From contig KV919098.1 in NCBI GenBank assembly GCA_002049455.2, positions 17,157 to 81,156 of the forward strand: a DNA stretch of 64,000 bases. The letters are read 5' to 3'. The DNA comes from Porphyra umbilicalis. Taxonomy: Eukaryota > Rhodophyta > Bangiophyceae > Bangiales > Bangiaceae. A program made the translations under genes and the position numbers. Shown here piece after piece: positions 31,301 through 41,948 of the stretch. A model generated the notes under the pieces. The model was given only the letters and a program-made list of their open reading frames with translations, did not search any database and was not told the DNA's origin. Position 1 is the stretch's first letter; each line of letters starts with the position of its first letter.

Positions 31301-33031
31301 TGGGCGCGCACCGGGGGGGGCCGCCCCTGCGCCGGGGCGGCGCGCGGCGCGCGTCGGGCCGGGAGACGGCGGGGGGGGGGGGAAGCCGCTCGGTCGCCGT
31401 CGGTCGGCGGCGGCGGCAGGGGGGGCGGAGCGCGGCGCGGCCACGGCGGCCGGTCGTTGCGGGGCGCGGCGCGACGTCGGCGGAGCACGGGTGCCGCCGG
31501 GCGGTGGCGCGGGGGGATGCGGTGGGCGCTGCCCGTGGACGCCGGCACGCGGGCGCCCACCGTCGGGGCGCGCGTGGGCGGGGCGGGCGGCGGCGGGTGG
31601 CGCCGCGGGGCGCCCGACGGCGCGCCGATGAGGCGGGGCCGCGGCGTGGCCGCGGACGTGACACGGCGGGGGGGCGGGGAGGCGGCGGCGCGGCGGCCAG
31701 GGAGCAGCGGCGGCAGGCGGCGCGCGCGGCACGCACGCGCGCCGCAGGGGCCCCGTCGGCCGCCGCAGCGGCAAAACGGCCCGGCGGCCAGCGGCAGCGG
31801 CGCCAAGACCGCAAATGCACCGGCAGACGGGGGGGGGAGGGGGGGGGGGCGGGGGGGGTTCCCACGCACAGTGGGGGCGTCGACAGGACGGCCCTGCAAA
31901 CAGGGAGGCGGGGGGTGGTAGCGTCGGCGCTGGATGTAGACGGCGTGGGGCATGGGGACGGCGTGGCGCAGGGAGACAGACGGGTCGGCAGCCGCCCGTT
32001 GTGGGAGTCGAGGCGCGGGGAATGGAACAACCCCGCCGCTGAGGCGTGGGGCCGCGCGTGCGACCCTCCACGCGCCCCGGCACGGGCGAGGGGGGGGGTC
32101 GACGGCAGCACGCAACTGCCCGGCGTCGTCTCTGACGCGCGTTTGGACGGGCGGCGTGCCCCGACACGCCGCCTCGGAGTCGGGGGGGGGTGGGAGGGGG
32201 GGGCAGAGGGGAGACGGGAGGGGGGGTGCGCCCGCTGTGACGACACGCCACACGCGGTGCAGACGGCGGCAGCTGGTCACGCGGCCGCCATCCGTCGCAA
32301 TCGCCGTGGCGCGTCGGCGGCTGGCAGCGCCGCGCGGCCACGCGGCGTGCGCGCCAACGGCCGCGCCACCGCACCGCGCTTCCAGCGGGCCGCCGCTGCC
32401 GGGGCCCCTGCGTGGCGTGGCCGTCGACGTTGGACGGGGGGCCGCGGGAGGTGGGACGGGATCCCCCCCCCCCTGGCAGGTCAGACGCGGGACGCCCCGC
32501 ACCCGGCCGCGCGCGCACGTGTGTGGCCGTTTTTTCTTCTTTAGATGACGGGCGTTGACAGCGGGTGGCGGCGCCGCGACCGCCCGCACGTGGGGGGGGG
32601 GGAACGGGGGCGGGCACGCTGTGTCGAGCAGCGGTGGGTCGGCCCTGCTGTGGCGTCGCAGTGGCACGCATGCCCGGCGGCCAACGCCATTGGCGGTGGG
32701 GGCGCGCGTCGGGGATGGCGGCGGGCGGGGGGTCGCCATCCGCCCGGTCGCCCGCCCCGGGCAAGTGACCACCGGTGGGACGTTGCGTGCGCGGTAGCAG
32801 CGGGCGGCGGGGGTCTGGCGATCCGTGGGCGGGCCCGGCCACCACGGCGCACTGCACGGGAGGCCAGGGAGGGTGTGGTCGATTCAAACATTTGGAGCGC
32901 CCGTTTAAAAAACGCAGCGGGCGGCACCGTGCGGCCCGCCGGGATGTCTGCCAGCCGGTGCCTGCTGTGCCGTCGAGATCCCAGCGCAGTGCTCACTTTC
33001 CTAAAGCCAGGCTCGTGACAAGGGCCGATTT
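31301..33031. other. GC-rich intergenic region, no supported gene
   Basis: Upstream of the CBM48 gene. Many C/G runs (for example 31,829-31,857) and long open frames on both strands, all with Arg/Pro/Ala noise composition. A T-rich patch CGTTTTTTCTTCTTTAG lies at 32,528-32,544 and AT content rises from about 32,880. No domain or tRNA seen. Confidence 0.4.
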
Positions 33032-33701
33032 CCCTGGCCTTTAGGACAGGGTGCTCTCAAAGTGTAGTGATGCACACATATACTTAGATCATGGAACTTG
33101 CTCTCCGTTTCAGAGGTGGCAGTCTGCATTCGTGTCCTCAGGGATCTGAGGGCGTGTCAGCGTTGGAAGGGTCGCGATGACGCTAAAAGCGAATATAGTT
33201 ACCTGGCTCAAAAGGGCTGTCCTGCCACAGGGGTCACAGGGCCCGGACGGCGCCTGCCCCCCTGCCCCCCCCAACCGCCTCGAGTTGCGCGCGGCAACCG
33301 ACTTCCGGGGTTCGAAGCGCCCACGATGACCCGCGGATGACCGTGCCTGCGCGCCGGCTTCTGTGGCGGCGGCGCGTCGGCGGTTGCTGACGCCATCTAC
33401 CGGTGCGGTTAGAAGCGCCCGGTCGCGCTGTGATCGATCCCATCCGCCCGCCCGTGCGCCGTGTCGGCCGCGCGCGGGTGCGCTGCGCGGCGGGGTGACG
33501 GCCCCGCCCGTAGGCGTTGCACCACGCCGGCGGGCCGCCGCAACTGCGGCGGCGGCGGCGGCACCCCTTTCCTCGCCCCACGCCTCCCCCGCCACGGCAA
33601 CGTGGCTGTTCGTGCCCCCGTGCGTGCTCGCGGCCATGGAGCCGGCCGGCGTACCCGGTGTCTATGCGTCGCCGAGCGCGCCACCGCCCTGAAGGCCAGG
33701 G
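33032..33701 (+). mobile_element. Inverted-repeat element, copy 1 (14-bp TIRs)
   Basis: Begins CCCTGGCCTTTAGG and ends with CCTGAAGGCCAGGG, which is its complement with one mismatch. The whole 670 bases recur in opposite orientation at 36823-37440, and homology continues about 27 bases past the inner end (to GAATTCTT). Both copies start with a short frame MLSVSEVAVCIRVLRDLRAC, which in the other copy extends to about 180 codons and then degenerates. This is either a small DNA transposon or a duplicated fragment of a larger one. No superfamily-specific target duplication was found. Confidence 0.6.
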
Positions 33702-34261
33702 TATTGCACGTACGTGCCTGGAATTCTTGTCTCCGTCCAGGTGAGAATCTGTCACGGCTTGTCACGGCTCTGTCACGACAAGAAGACAGCCCGGGAGAGC
33801 TGCCGCCCCCATTAAATAGTCTAACGACCACCAATGTCGTTAAATCGACACAGAAGTACGTTTAAATACAGTGCTAAGGCAAACTGACAAACGAAACAGA
33901 GCGCTGCAAGTCTATAAATAGCAGGAGTAACTGCAACAAAAACTCCCCGTGGCCGGTCTACAGCTCCTGCTTTGGATGCGAGATATGGCGCGGCGCCAAA
34001 GAACGATCGGATCCGAGCAAGTTGCACAGCAAGTTACAGCATGCTGTGACCGTGCTGTGACTGTGCTTTGAAATAAAACTAGTGCCCGGTGGTCGGCTAG
34101 CGCCTGGAGGGCACTTTGAATTATAAGACCGGACACTATTCAGTAACATGGCAGGTGCCACTATGACGACAGGACGCGCGCGTGTCTTTTCATGCGAACA
34201 CTCTTCATCACACTCCTGTACTGCGCCTTCATCATGCCAATACCGACACAGCACCCTGGTG

Positions 34262-34664
34262 TATTGCTGATCTCCGAATTTTGTCCTGGGGGACAGAGAC
34301 GGAGACTGACTCTGAATAAGAGCACTCTATTGGTTTAAAACGACAGTAAGAAGGCATCGAAGCCAATAGAAAGCCCGCATTCTGTGCCAGGACCTTGCAT
34401 CGAGCAGAACTCACTGTTTGTTGCCGCTTGATCCGCTTTTCTTGGCATTGAGCAAGGTGCCCACGCGAGATCTTGAGAATTTCTACTGTCTCCTCGCCAG
34501 AAGTGCAGATGAGAGGAGGAGCTGATGTTGATTTCCAGGCTGCATGGGCACATGTAAGAAATCAGGAGCACCAAGTCAGTCCCAGGGGCGCATCTGATTG
34601 GTGGAGAGAGTCGGTCCGCAAGTCAGTCTCTGTCCACCAGGACAAAATTCGGGGATCAGCAATA
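34262..34664. mobile_element. Tc1/mariner-like MITE nested in the preceding element
   Basis: Termini match over 40 bases with two mismatches when inverted (34261-34300 against 34626-34665). The match starts TTGCTGATC and includes GAATTTTGTCCTGG. A TA dinucleotide lies just outside each end, as expected for Tc1/mariner or Stowaway insertions. The interior of about 325 bases is non-coding. Confidence 0.6.
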
Positions 34665-34799
34665 CTCTTCGCGGTTCATCCCAGCCCAGCCCACCTGTAC
34701 GTCCAAGCACAGCTCACCCCACTTCAACAACCGCACATGCCCCACCCCATACACTCCAACCACCGGACCCTACCCACATCCACGCCATCCGAACCCGCC

Positions 34800-35110
34800 T
34801 CGCCTCGCCTCTTACACACTGCACACCCTACCAACCCCGCCCTACGCACACGCACACCACCCCAACCCACCCCGCGCCGCCTCCTACGCCCCCCACACCC
34901 CCCACCCCACACCCCCTCCACCCCACACCCCCCCACCCCACACACCCCCCACCCAACGCACCCCCCACCCCACACACCCCCCACCCCACACACCCCCGAC
35001 CCCACACCCCTCCCACCCCAAACCCCCCCCACCCTACCCGCACCCACCCGACCCCGCCGCGATCACGGCACCCCACCCGACCCATGCCCCCCACCCCACC
35101 CACCAACGAC
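34800..35110. repeat. C/A-rich strand-asymmetric simple array
   Basis: The plus strand is almost devoid of G and consists of CCCCACCCCACACACCCC-like units, so the minus strand is G/T-rich (GGGGTGTGTGGGG). Frames across it are open only because of composition (Pro/Thr/His). The G/T strand could form quadruplexes. It is telomere-like in skew but has no fixed telomeric unit. Confidence 0.7.
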
Positions 35111-35484
35111 GACCACCGCTGAGACTACTTTTGGACGAAATAATTCTGTCATGGGGGCTGAAATTCCGACCGACCCGCGCACTTCATGTGCATGCCGTGT
35201 CATGAATTACTCTAGTGCCTGTGAACACTGGCCCAGTGGCTGGAATCGGGTGTGAAAACTGACACTGTTGAACGATCAGCAATCCGGGGTGGTCGCGGAC
35301 GGACAAAGTAGCCTACAAGCGTCTTTAAGAGAGTAGATGCATTCTGAGGGCTCCTGGATGGCTCTGTGGGAGGCAAGGGCGATCACAGCAATTTTAAATT
35401 CTGTGCTGTGAGCTGCTGTGAACTGCTGTGACTTGCTGTGAGCGTTTCTCAGATCCGATCATTCTTTGGCGACGCGCCATAGCG

Positions 35485-36576
35485 AATGGCCTGAGCTCGA
35501 TCCCGGCCGCAAGCGCTTTCTCTTTTGGCGTAGGTAATGGCGGGGCCGTCGCGTCGGTCATCATCCACGATGTGGCAGCGCCGGTTAAGTCAGTGTGTCT
35601 GGGCCAGGTGCTTGTTGGTTGGCGTTGCAGTGGTGCTGGGTGACGGGCTTGGTGCTGTCTTCGCTTTTATGACGGTGCATATGGGGGTGGCAGTGGCGGT
35701 GGGTGACTGTGGCCGTCGCCGTGGTCGCCGTCTTCCGCTCTCGTGGCCTCGTATGGTTCCAATAAAATAAAACCATAGTACTGAATGTGGTCACAGAACG
35801 GCTGTAAAATTAGATAGCCGGATCGATGATGATTAATGATCAGGCCTCAGCAGTTCCTTCGTTCATGTGACGCTTCGTGTGACGAGCTCTCAGCTTAGAA
35901 AGGTCGCAGTGGGTTGTCCCTTCGTGTGACAGTGTGAGGCGGAATTTTTTCGATGAATTTAACGTAAGTGATTGTTGGTCAAAGGGCTGACTTCGAGCGC
36001 TCGGTTGCTGGGCTCGGCACGGGCGCACACCGATGCTGTAAACACCGTGGTTCAACATATGCCATGAGGGCGACGCCTTCGTCGCCCTCCCCTCGTTGCC
36101 GGCGCCTCGTTGCCGAGCCAGACAGCCTGAAATTGAACCCTTGGCGCCACGTTCGCCGAACCAGGATAGCCTTCCTGGATGGTCCATGCAGCAGGCTGTG
36201 CACAGCCGGGGAAGAAGTCCATTCGGGGGCGCAGCTTGGGCCCACCATGATACCCGCAGCGTACGCTCGTATCGCGCTGCGGGCGTACTGAGGAATCCTC
36301 GAATTTGTGCTGTCGTACAGAAACGGCGACGGCGAGGCGGCCATCTGCCACAGGGCAGCTTAGGGGGCCAGCTGGTCGTTCGGACAAGACTGGGGGGCGT
36401 GGGGCGTCGCCGACGAAGGGGGAAGACGTGGCCCGACTCGACTGTGGCGTCGCTTTCGGCTGCAGCCAGCAGGAGCCGACGGACTCGAATGTCCATCACA
36501 CCAGTCGATTTGGAATTGATTGTTTCCCAATTTGCACTTGAAACCGTTCCGCAAGACCAGCACGCCGCAAGGTCGA
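35485..36576. other. AT-richer spacer, nothing recognised
   Basis: No coherent gene. Short motifs CATGTGACG and TTCGTGTGAC recur at 35,870-35,930 and again, partly inverted, at 36,620-36,710, so the stretch may be the interior of a degenerate transposon whose ends I could not fix. Confidence 0.35.
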
Positions 36577-36635
36577 TGTGATCACATGAAGCAACGTCGG
36601 AAAGTTCTTTTCCGACGTTGCTTCGTGTGATCACA
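36577..36635. repeat. Short hairpin with 27-bp arms
   Basis: TGTGATCACATGAAGCAACG continues to a 27-base arm, then a 5-base loop GTTCT, then the complementary arm with a single mismatch. The outer TGTGATCACA is itself palindromic and recurs once more just downstream. Confidence 0.8.
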
Positions 36636-36822
36636 TGTGATCACATTGTTTCGCGTTGCAGCCAATAGCTGGTCGCCCCACATCGTCACATGAACCGTCA
36701 CACGAACGAAGCCGCAGCTCAGAAAGGGCCTCACCGAGAGTATTTCGGCAAGGGTATGACGTGAGTATAATTTTCGGGTATACAGCCGTTCTCCCAAGAA
36801 TTCCAGGCACGTGCGTGCAATA

Positions 36823-37440
36823 CCCTGGCCTTCAGGGCGGTGGCGCGCTGGACGACGCATTGACACTGGGCATGCCGGCCGGCTCTATGGCCGCGAGCGC
36901 GCACGGGGGCACGTACAGCCACGTTGCCGGTGTGAGGGCGGCGTCGGGCGCGGAAAGGGGTGCCGCCTCCGCCACCGCAGCGGCGGCGGCCCGCCGGCGT
37001 CGCGCGGCGCCCACAGGTGAGATCGTCACTCCGCCGCGCAGCACACCTACGCACGGCGGGCAGGGCGGCCGACACGGCGCACGGGCGGGCGGATGGGACT
37101 GATCGCCGCGCGACAAGGCGCCTGTAACCGCGCCGCTAGAAGGCGTCAGCAACCGCCGGAAGTCGTTGCGCGCGGTCACCGCGCGCAACTCGGGGCGGTA
37201 GAGGGGGCACGGGGGCAGGCGCCGTCCGGGTCCAGTGACCCCTGTGGCAGGACAGTCCTTCTCAGCCACGTAACTCCATTCGTTTTTAGCGTCATCGCGA
37301 CCCTTCCAACACTGACACGCCCTCAGATCCCGGAGAACACGAATGCAGACTGCCACCTCTGAAACGGAGAGCAAGTCCCTTGATCTAAGTATATGTGTGC
37401 ATCACTACACTTTGAGAGCACCCTGTCCTAAAGGCCAGGG
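36823..37440 (-). mobile_element. Inverted-repeat element, copy 2 (14-bp TIRs)
   Basis: The same family as 33032-33701 but in opposite orientation and some 50 bases shorter, with ends CCCTGGCCTTCAGG and CCTAAAGGCCAGGG. On the minus strand it keeps a frame from ATG 37374 of about 180 codons (RDLRACQCWKGRDDAKNEWS, then Ala/Arg low complexity). The better preserved beginning suggests it derives from a coding sequence, although no family is recognisable. Confidence 0.6.
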
Positions 37441-37540
37441 AATCCCGCACTCCAACTGTCGCAAAAGAGTTCCAAATCGGCCTCTACGACCCCGCAGAGG
37501 CCGATTTGGAACTCTTTCGCAACAGTTGGAATGCGGGATT
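37441..37540. repeat. 100-base near-perfect hairpin (45-bp arms, 10-base loop)
   Basis: Arms 37441-37485 and 37496-37540 pair with only three mismatches around the loop ACGACCCCGC. The arm includes GAGTTCCAAATCGGCCTCT. It abuts the end of the copy 2 element and the perfect 20-bp repeat. Size and pairing would suit either a foldback MITE end or a small-RNA precursor. The sequence alone cannot decide. Confidence 0.8.
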
Positions 37541-37697
37541 TTTGGGAGAACGGCTGTATACTCGTACATGTGGAATATGTCGACGCGTCGACATATCGAC
37601 CAAGGAGAGCAGGGGGCACGAGGGCGTGTGGGCCGGTGGCGGCGGCTGTGTGCGCTGATGCGCACGCGGCGGCCAACAACGTCGCTCGCGCCGTGGT

Positions 37698-38816
37698 GCG
37701 CCCCTACGGAAAAAGCCGGAGTCAAAAACCGGCATACTCCTATCGAGAACTATGCCGGTTTCCTAAAGTTTGAGACGCACCACAGGGCCCTTCAGGGGAC
37801 CCAAGTATTCCGGAAAAAACCGGCATCAGTGAGACAATGACCGGTGTCTGAGACCTCCTCACGGCAAAAAAGCGGCATACGTGGGCTCATGAGGACCGCA
37901 GAAACGCGGGACTGCGGCAGAGCTCTGTCACTCTCATCCGTTCATTTCATTATCGACCAATAGGGATGGAGAGTGTCGTTGCATCCAAACCACAGGCTGG
38001 TGCACGGCCCTGGACAGGATCTCAAATTGTACCGATCCGTGAATATTCCAATTTATCATTCCCCAAATACGGCCAACAACGTAACGTTGACCTTGAGCAT
38101 GAGCAATTGGGTCCATACGCGGATCCCGGGTCGGCAACGCGCCGACCAAAGCGAGGGTAAAGATGCAAAGCAGATAAGAAGCAGAGACACGTGCCGATGG
38201 TCCTGGTCCAACATGGAAGCGGGGGAGAAAAACACCGAGGGGAGCAGAGGGGCAGCGAGAAGAAAGGACGTTGAGGGACAGGGGGGAAGCAAGAAAGGAG
38301 AGAGAGAGCGCGCCATTCAGTTACTCAACCCTCCACCCGCCGTCGCCCGCCGTCCGTGCCGCCACGCCCGTCCGCCCGCCGTCCCGTCCCGCGCCGTTGG
38401 CGCGGTGCGCCGTCCGCGCGCTTGGCCGCGTGCGCACGGCTACAGCAGTGGGGAGGCGAGAGGTGGAAGAATGAGCTCACGAGGGGGGGGGTGGTTGTGG
38501 GGGGGGCGTGATGGACGGATGGTGTGTTTCGATGGGGCGTCGTGGTTCTCAAGTTGAGGCTGAGCTACCGTCGCAGAGGCTGGCCTCGGGGTCACCCTCA
38601 TGTCCTCGGGGGCACCCCCTCTTGACGGCCTTTGTTGAGCCCCTCTCCTTGTCCAGTGAAATGGGGGGTGGGGAGCAGCAGGCGAAGGTGAGCGGCGGTG
38701 AGCGGTGGCCGACAGTCGATCCCCAGCGGGTGCCACAAAACCGGAATAGTGAGTCGAGTATGCCGGTTTCTGTTAGGAGATGCCGGTTTTCCGCCCGGTT
38801 TTTCCCGTAGGGCGCG
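37698..38816. mobile_element. Element bounded by CCGGCAT-containing inverted repeats
   Basis: GCGCCCCTACGGAAAAAGCC followed by AAAACCGGCAT(A)CTCCTA at 37698-37750 is found inverted at about 38766-38816. Additional ATGCCGGTTT copies lie just inside both ends, typical of subterminal repeats. The 1.1-kb interior has no recognisable gene. Confidence 0.5.
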
Positions 38817-38984
38817 TCGGCGACAAAACGACGGCGGACTTGTTGGCGGGGTCGCTGGTGCAGGCGGGGGCGGGCACACGCGCCTCCGCGCACGGTGGAT
38901 GAGAACGTCGCGCCCGCGGTTGTGCGCGGCGGTGCGGGAGAAGCGGCGGACGTGTGAGGTGGGACGTTGGTGGATATCTCAGCG

Positions 38985-39415
38985 GCCATGCGCGCCGCCG
39001 CGCGCTTGGGGTACTACAAGCTCGCGCGCGTCGCGGTGCGCGGCGGCGAGGTGCCGGTGCCGGACCTGTAGGGGGGGACGTTGCTGCAGGCCGTGGCGGC
39101 CATGGACGCCGCCGCGCGCGCGGTGCTCAACCTTTTTGCGCGCGTCACTGTGCATAGCGGCGCGGTGGCAAAAACCAATGTGGTTGCGGGCGCCGACCGC
39201 GCAAGGGGTAGCGGTGGGCTGGTTGGGACAGAACGTGGCGCCCGTGCGCGCCGCGGCGTATGCTAAGTTCAAAATCTTCCCCTGCGTCTACGTGCGTGGC
39301 GGCGGGGCGCGACGGCGCCGGTGTGCGTGAGGGCGTTCGTGCCAGCCCTGGCGGCCATGCGCGCAGCGGTGCATATGCCATTCAGCATCGTCGCGCGCGA
39401 TACAGTGCCAGTTAC
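38985..39415 (+). pseudogene. Decayed repeat-protein fragment (AAMxAAAR...ARVxV repeats)
   Basis: Successive units of about 110 bases translate to related segments, interrupted by stops and frame changes: AAMRAAARLGYYKLARVAVR, then LLQAVAAMDAAARAVLNLFA with RVTVHSGAV, then AAYAKFKIFPCVYVRGGG, then LAAMRAAVHMPFSIVARDTV. The shared AAMxAAAR core shows a tandem-repeat protein that is no longer readable as one chain. The parent family is not recognised. Confidence 0.4.
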
Positions 39416-39904
39416 TTGAGACGTGCACACGCCGGCCGACCCCCACACCGTGACAAGCGATCATTGCTTGTGCTTGGTGCATAGGGTGTATCATGCAATG
39501 GGGGACTCGGCCACGCTGGGGCGTACATGTCGTACAGCGAGCGCGACACCCGCCAGCCCAGTTCTATCAAATTCTCAGCCACAAACGTTGTTGTCAATCA
39601 CTGCATATTTTCTTTGGCATTGGCGTCGAGGCTTCATCCAGTTATTTATGCTGAGAAAACGCAGCAGGCCAACTATCGACGTGGCCGCCAATGGGTCACC
39701 TTCGAGGTAAACTCGATAAGGAGTAGCCGCGGCGTGTCTCTCCGGCAACAAAGTCCCGCGGTCGTCGGTCAATGCCACGCCTCCGTCCCCTACACTATGT
39801 CCACGAGTCCGTGCCTGTCAGGCCTACCCACCTCCCGGGAAGTGCTACTTTGAAGTGCCGCCTGCTCCTTGCAAGTGCAGTGCCGACTTGAGAGACATCA
39901 GTAT

Positions 39905-40443
39905 CAGGCCCCACCAAGGGTATCAGATTTGGCCACGAGCACGGTATTCGGCTCTGATCCAGCCACTGAGTATTTGCTGACAGTGCGAAGGACTTTCAGC
40001 CGTTCGAGTATGAGTATCTCCGAAACCTGACAGAGAGGGTATCAAGGGTATATACCCGCGACATTATGGGCTGTCGGTATCCAATTTTGATATTCGCGCG
40101 GGTATGCGTATACCTTTTACTGGAACTAAATTCCAGATCCTGCAGTTAGCTGTTGATTTCGGTAAGTATATTTTAGATTTCGTGACATACTTATTTGTCA
40201 GGCGGCTCACGTGGTGACGGCGCCGCACTGCGGGACGCTGTCAAGGGTATCGGCTTCTGCAGAATTGAGAATACGAGTAGTACTTTCGGATACCCCTGGT
40301 GATTCGATGTCGCGAGTATCTGGCCACGTCCCATTCGCGAGTATGAGTATGGGCGACGCGTCGAAATATCTCACGGGTACGAGTATATACCCGAAAAAAA
40401 TACTCGGGTGATACCCTTGACGAAGTACTCTTGGTGAGGCCTG
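39905..40443 (+). mobile_element. hAT-like non-autonomous element, left copy
   Basis: 539 bases. The left end CAGGCCCCACCAAGGGTATC and the right end, read inverted as CAGGCCTCACCAAGAGTA, form an 18-bp imperfect terminal repeat. AAGGGTATC and GAGTATGAGTAT motifs recur many times near both ends, like subterminal transposase sites. There is no transposase frame. It matches the right copy at about 98% (roughly ten substitutions and a one-base indel). It is AT-richer than the neighbouring genes. Confidence 0.8.
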
Positions 40444-40676
40444 GTGTAGCCGTGACTATGACACGGTGCGAGTCTTGATGCACGTTTCAGCAGAAAGCGT
40501 CACTTGTAGTGTCACTGTTGCAAATTTTGGAGTGCTGGGTTTTTTGTGGAACGACTGTATGTCTACTCTGGGTATGCCTGGCAGTCGACTTGGGACCCGA
40601 CACGGTTGTCGGCGTGCCCGTCGCCGTCGCTCTGCCGGCCCGCGTCGCCCTCGAGGCGCCCCTTTGCCGCGACACC

Positions 40677-41948
40677 ATGCATCGCCTCTGCCTGGCTGCT
40701 CAACCGTCCCTCGTTGTGGCGTCTGCAAGGAAGGCAGCTCCACTAGAGTTGCCGCTTCGTTGGACCCCGCTCTCCACTTCGGCTGCTGCTGGGGCCCCCG
40801 CCGGGAATGGCGACTCGTCTGTCGACGGCAACGGCGGCAGCGGTGGCGGCGGCGGCGGCCGGGGCAATGCCGGCGGCGGCTACGCTAGCAGCAACTGCAG
40901 CGACCGTGTGAGTCCACCCCCCCCCCCCCCCCCCACCCCCGCCACTGACCCCGCCGCCGTCGCCACGGCGTGGTCGGCCGACGGGTCCACCGACGCGCCC
41001 GCGCCCCGCCGGTGGAACGGGGGCGGCCAGCGGGGCGGTGGCTTTGGGCGCCCCCCCGCTGGCGGCGGCGGCGGCGGCGGCGGCTTGCCCGACGACCCCA
41101 TGTTTTCCCACGTTGCCACCGCGGGCATCCCCGACGCCAAAGTGCGCCGCATGGCCGCCATTTACCGGCTGGTGCGGGAGCACGCGGACGCGGCCGCCGG
41201 CGCGGGGCCGCCCGTCGACGCAGAGGCAAACGTGCTCCTCGGCCCGCGGCTGTCGCCCATCCGGTCGCTCCCGCGTGTCGCGCCGGCGGTGCTTGCTGAG
41301 CTGCGCCACCAGCTGCCGGCCGCCGACGCGGCCGACGTGCTCGTCTCGTCGGGGTCGGCGGCGGCGCCAACGGCGGCGGCGGCGGCCGCCGCCGCCGCTG
41401 GCGGAGACGGCCGCGCGGCGGCAGAGGCGGCGCTGTGGCGCCGCGTCGACGCGGCAACGATGGACCCCCACTCGTTTGCGCGCCTCGTGCGCGCGTCGGC
41501 GCTCGGGGCGGGCGGCGCGGCGGGTGCGGCCGGGGCGGCGGCGGGGCGGCGGCGGCGCCCGGCGGCGCCCCGGCGCCCCGGCGGCGGCGGCGAGCTTTGG
41601 CGGCGCTCCCGGGGCGGCCGCTGCCGGCGGGTCCGGCCGCCGCCTCGGCGCCGGCGGCCGCACCGGCCGCACCCGCACCGCCGCGCGCGCGGCGTGCCCC
41701 CTCTCTGACGCCCGCGGGCGGGTGGAGGTGGATTACCGGCAGTTCGAGCTGCTCCGCACCTTTGTCAACCCGAGCGGCCGCCTGCTCGGGCGGCGGGCCA
41801 ACGGGACGACGGCCAAGGCGCAGCGGCGGGTGTCGCGGGCGGTCAAGACGGCGCGGCAGATGGCGCTCCTCGACCCGACCGTGCAAACGCCGATTGCGTA
41901 TGCAGAGGAGGGGATGGTGGGGGGAGGGGGGGGGCGGGCGTCTACTAG
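40677..41948 (+). CDS. Mitochondrial small-subunit ribosomal protein bS18m with long N-terminal extension
   Basis: The start MHRLCLAAQPSLVVASARKA is a basic, acid-free presequence typical of mitochondrial import. A Gly/Pro/Ala-rich extension of about 340 residues follows, including DDPMFSHVATAGIPDAKVRR and LGPRLSPIRSLPRVAPAVLA. One frame change is needed in the GC-rich repeat region about 41,535-41,575. This one is not a simple homopolymer, so a small undetected intron is possible. Downstream is the S18 core: ARGRVEVDYRQFELLRTFVN, RLLGRRANGTTAKAQRRVSR and AVKTARQMALLDP, matching the IDYKDVxLLRxFV...GKILPRRxTGTxAKxQRxLxxAIKRARxxALLP pattern of bacterial S18. A G run (about 41,917-41,936) then obscures the end; the nearest sensible stop is 41,946-41,948. 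Red algal plastids encode their own rps18, hence the mitochondrial assignment (inference). Confidence 0.75.

Larger units (their letters stand above)
33984..35484. mobile_element. Element bounded by long imperfect inverted repeats with CACAGCA motifs
   Basis: The stretch from ATGGCGCGGCGCCAAAGAA to the GCTGTGACTGTGC run (about 33,984-34,075) recurs as reverse complement at about 35,392-35,484. It shares GCCAAAGAAYGATCGGAT and a series of CACAGCA/TGCTGTG repeats. These arms enclose 1.3 kb of AT-richer DNA, itself containing another MITE and a C/A-rich array. The repeated CACAGCA motif in both arms looks like subterminal transposase-binding sites. No transposase is encoded inside. Confidence 0.5.
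36778..37561. repeat. Perfect 20-bp inverted repeat enclosing copy 2 and a hairpin
   Basis: GTATACAGCCGTTCTCCCAA at 36778-36797 and its exact complement at 37542-37561 bracket the second copy of the 14-bp-TIR element plus a 100-base hairpin. The bracket may be the real border of a composite foldback element. A related GAACGACTGTAT sequence occurs near 40,550. Confidence 0.75.

Noticed and set aside
27706..32772. 1688-codon minus-strand open frame
   Set aside because: Antisense to the certain PPPDE-PUL gene over its first 1.3 kb and out of frame with the CBM48 gene; Arg/Pro composition only.
33300..33330. TTCGA-containing sequence as a tRNA T-arm
   Set aside because: No matching acceptor, D or anticodon arms around it; no tRNA gene found in the window by eye.
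34473..35255. 260-codon Pro/Thr/His frame
   Set aside because: Crosses the end of a MITE and the C/A-rich array; composition artefact.
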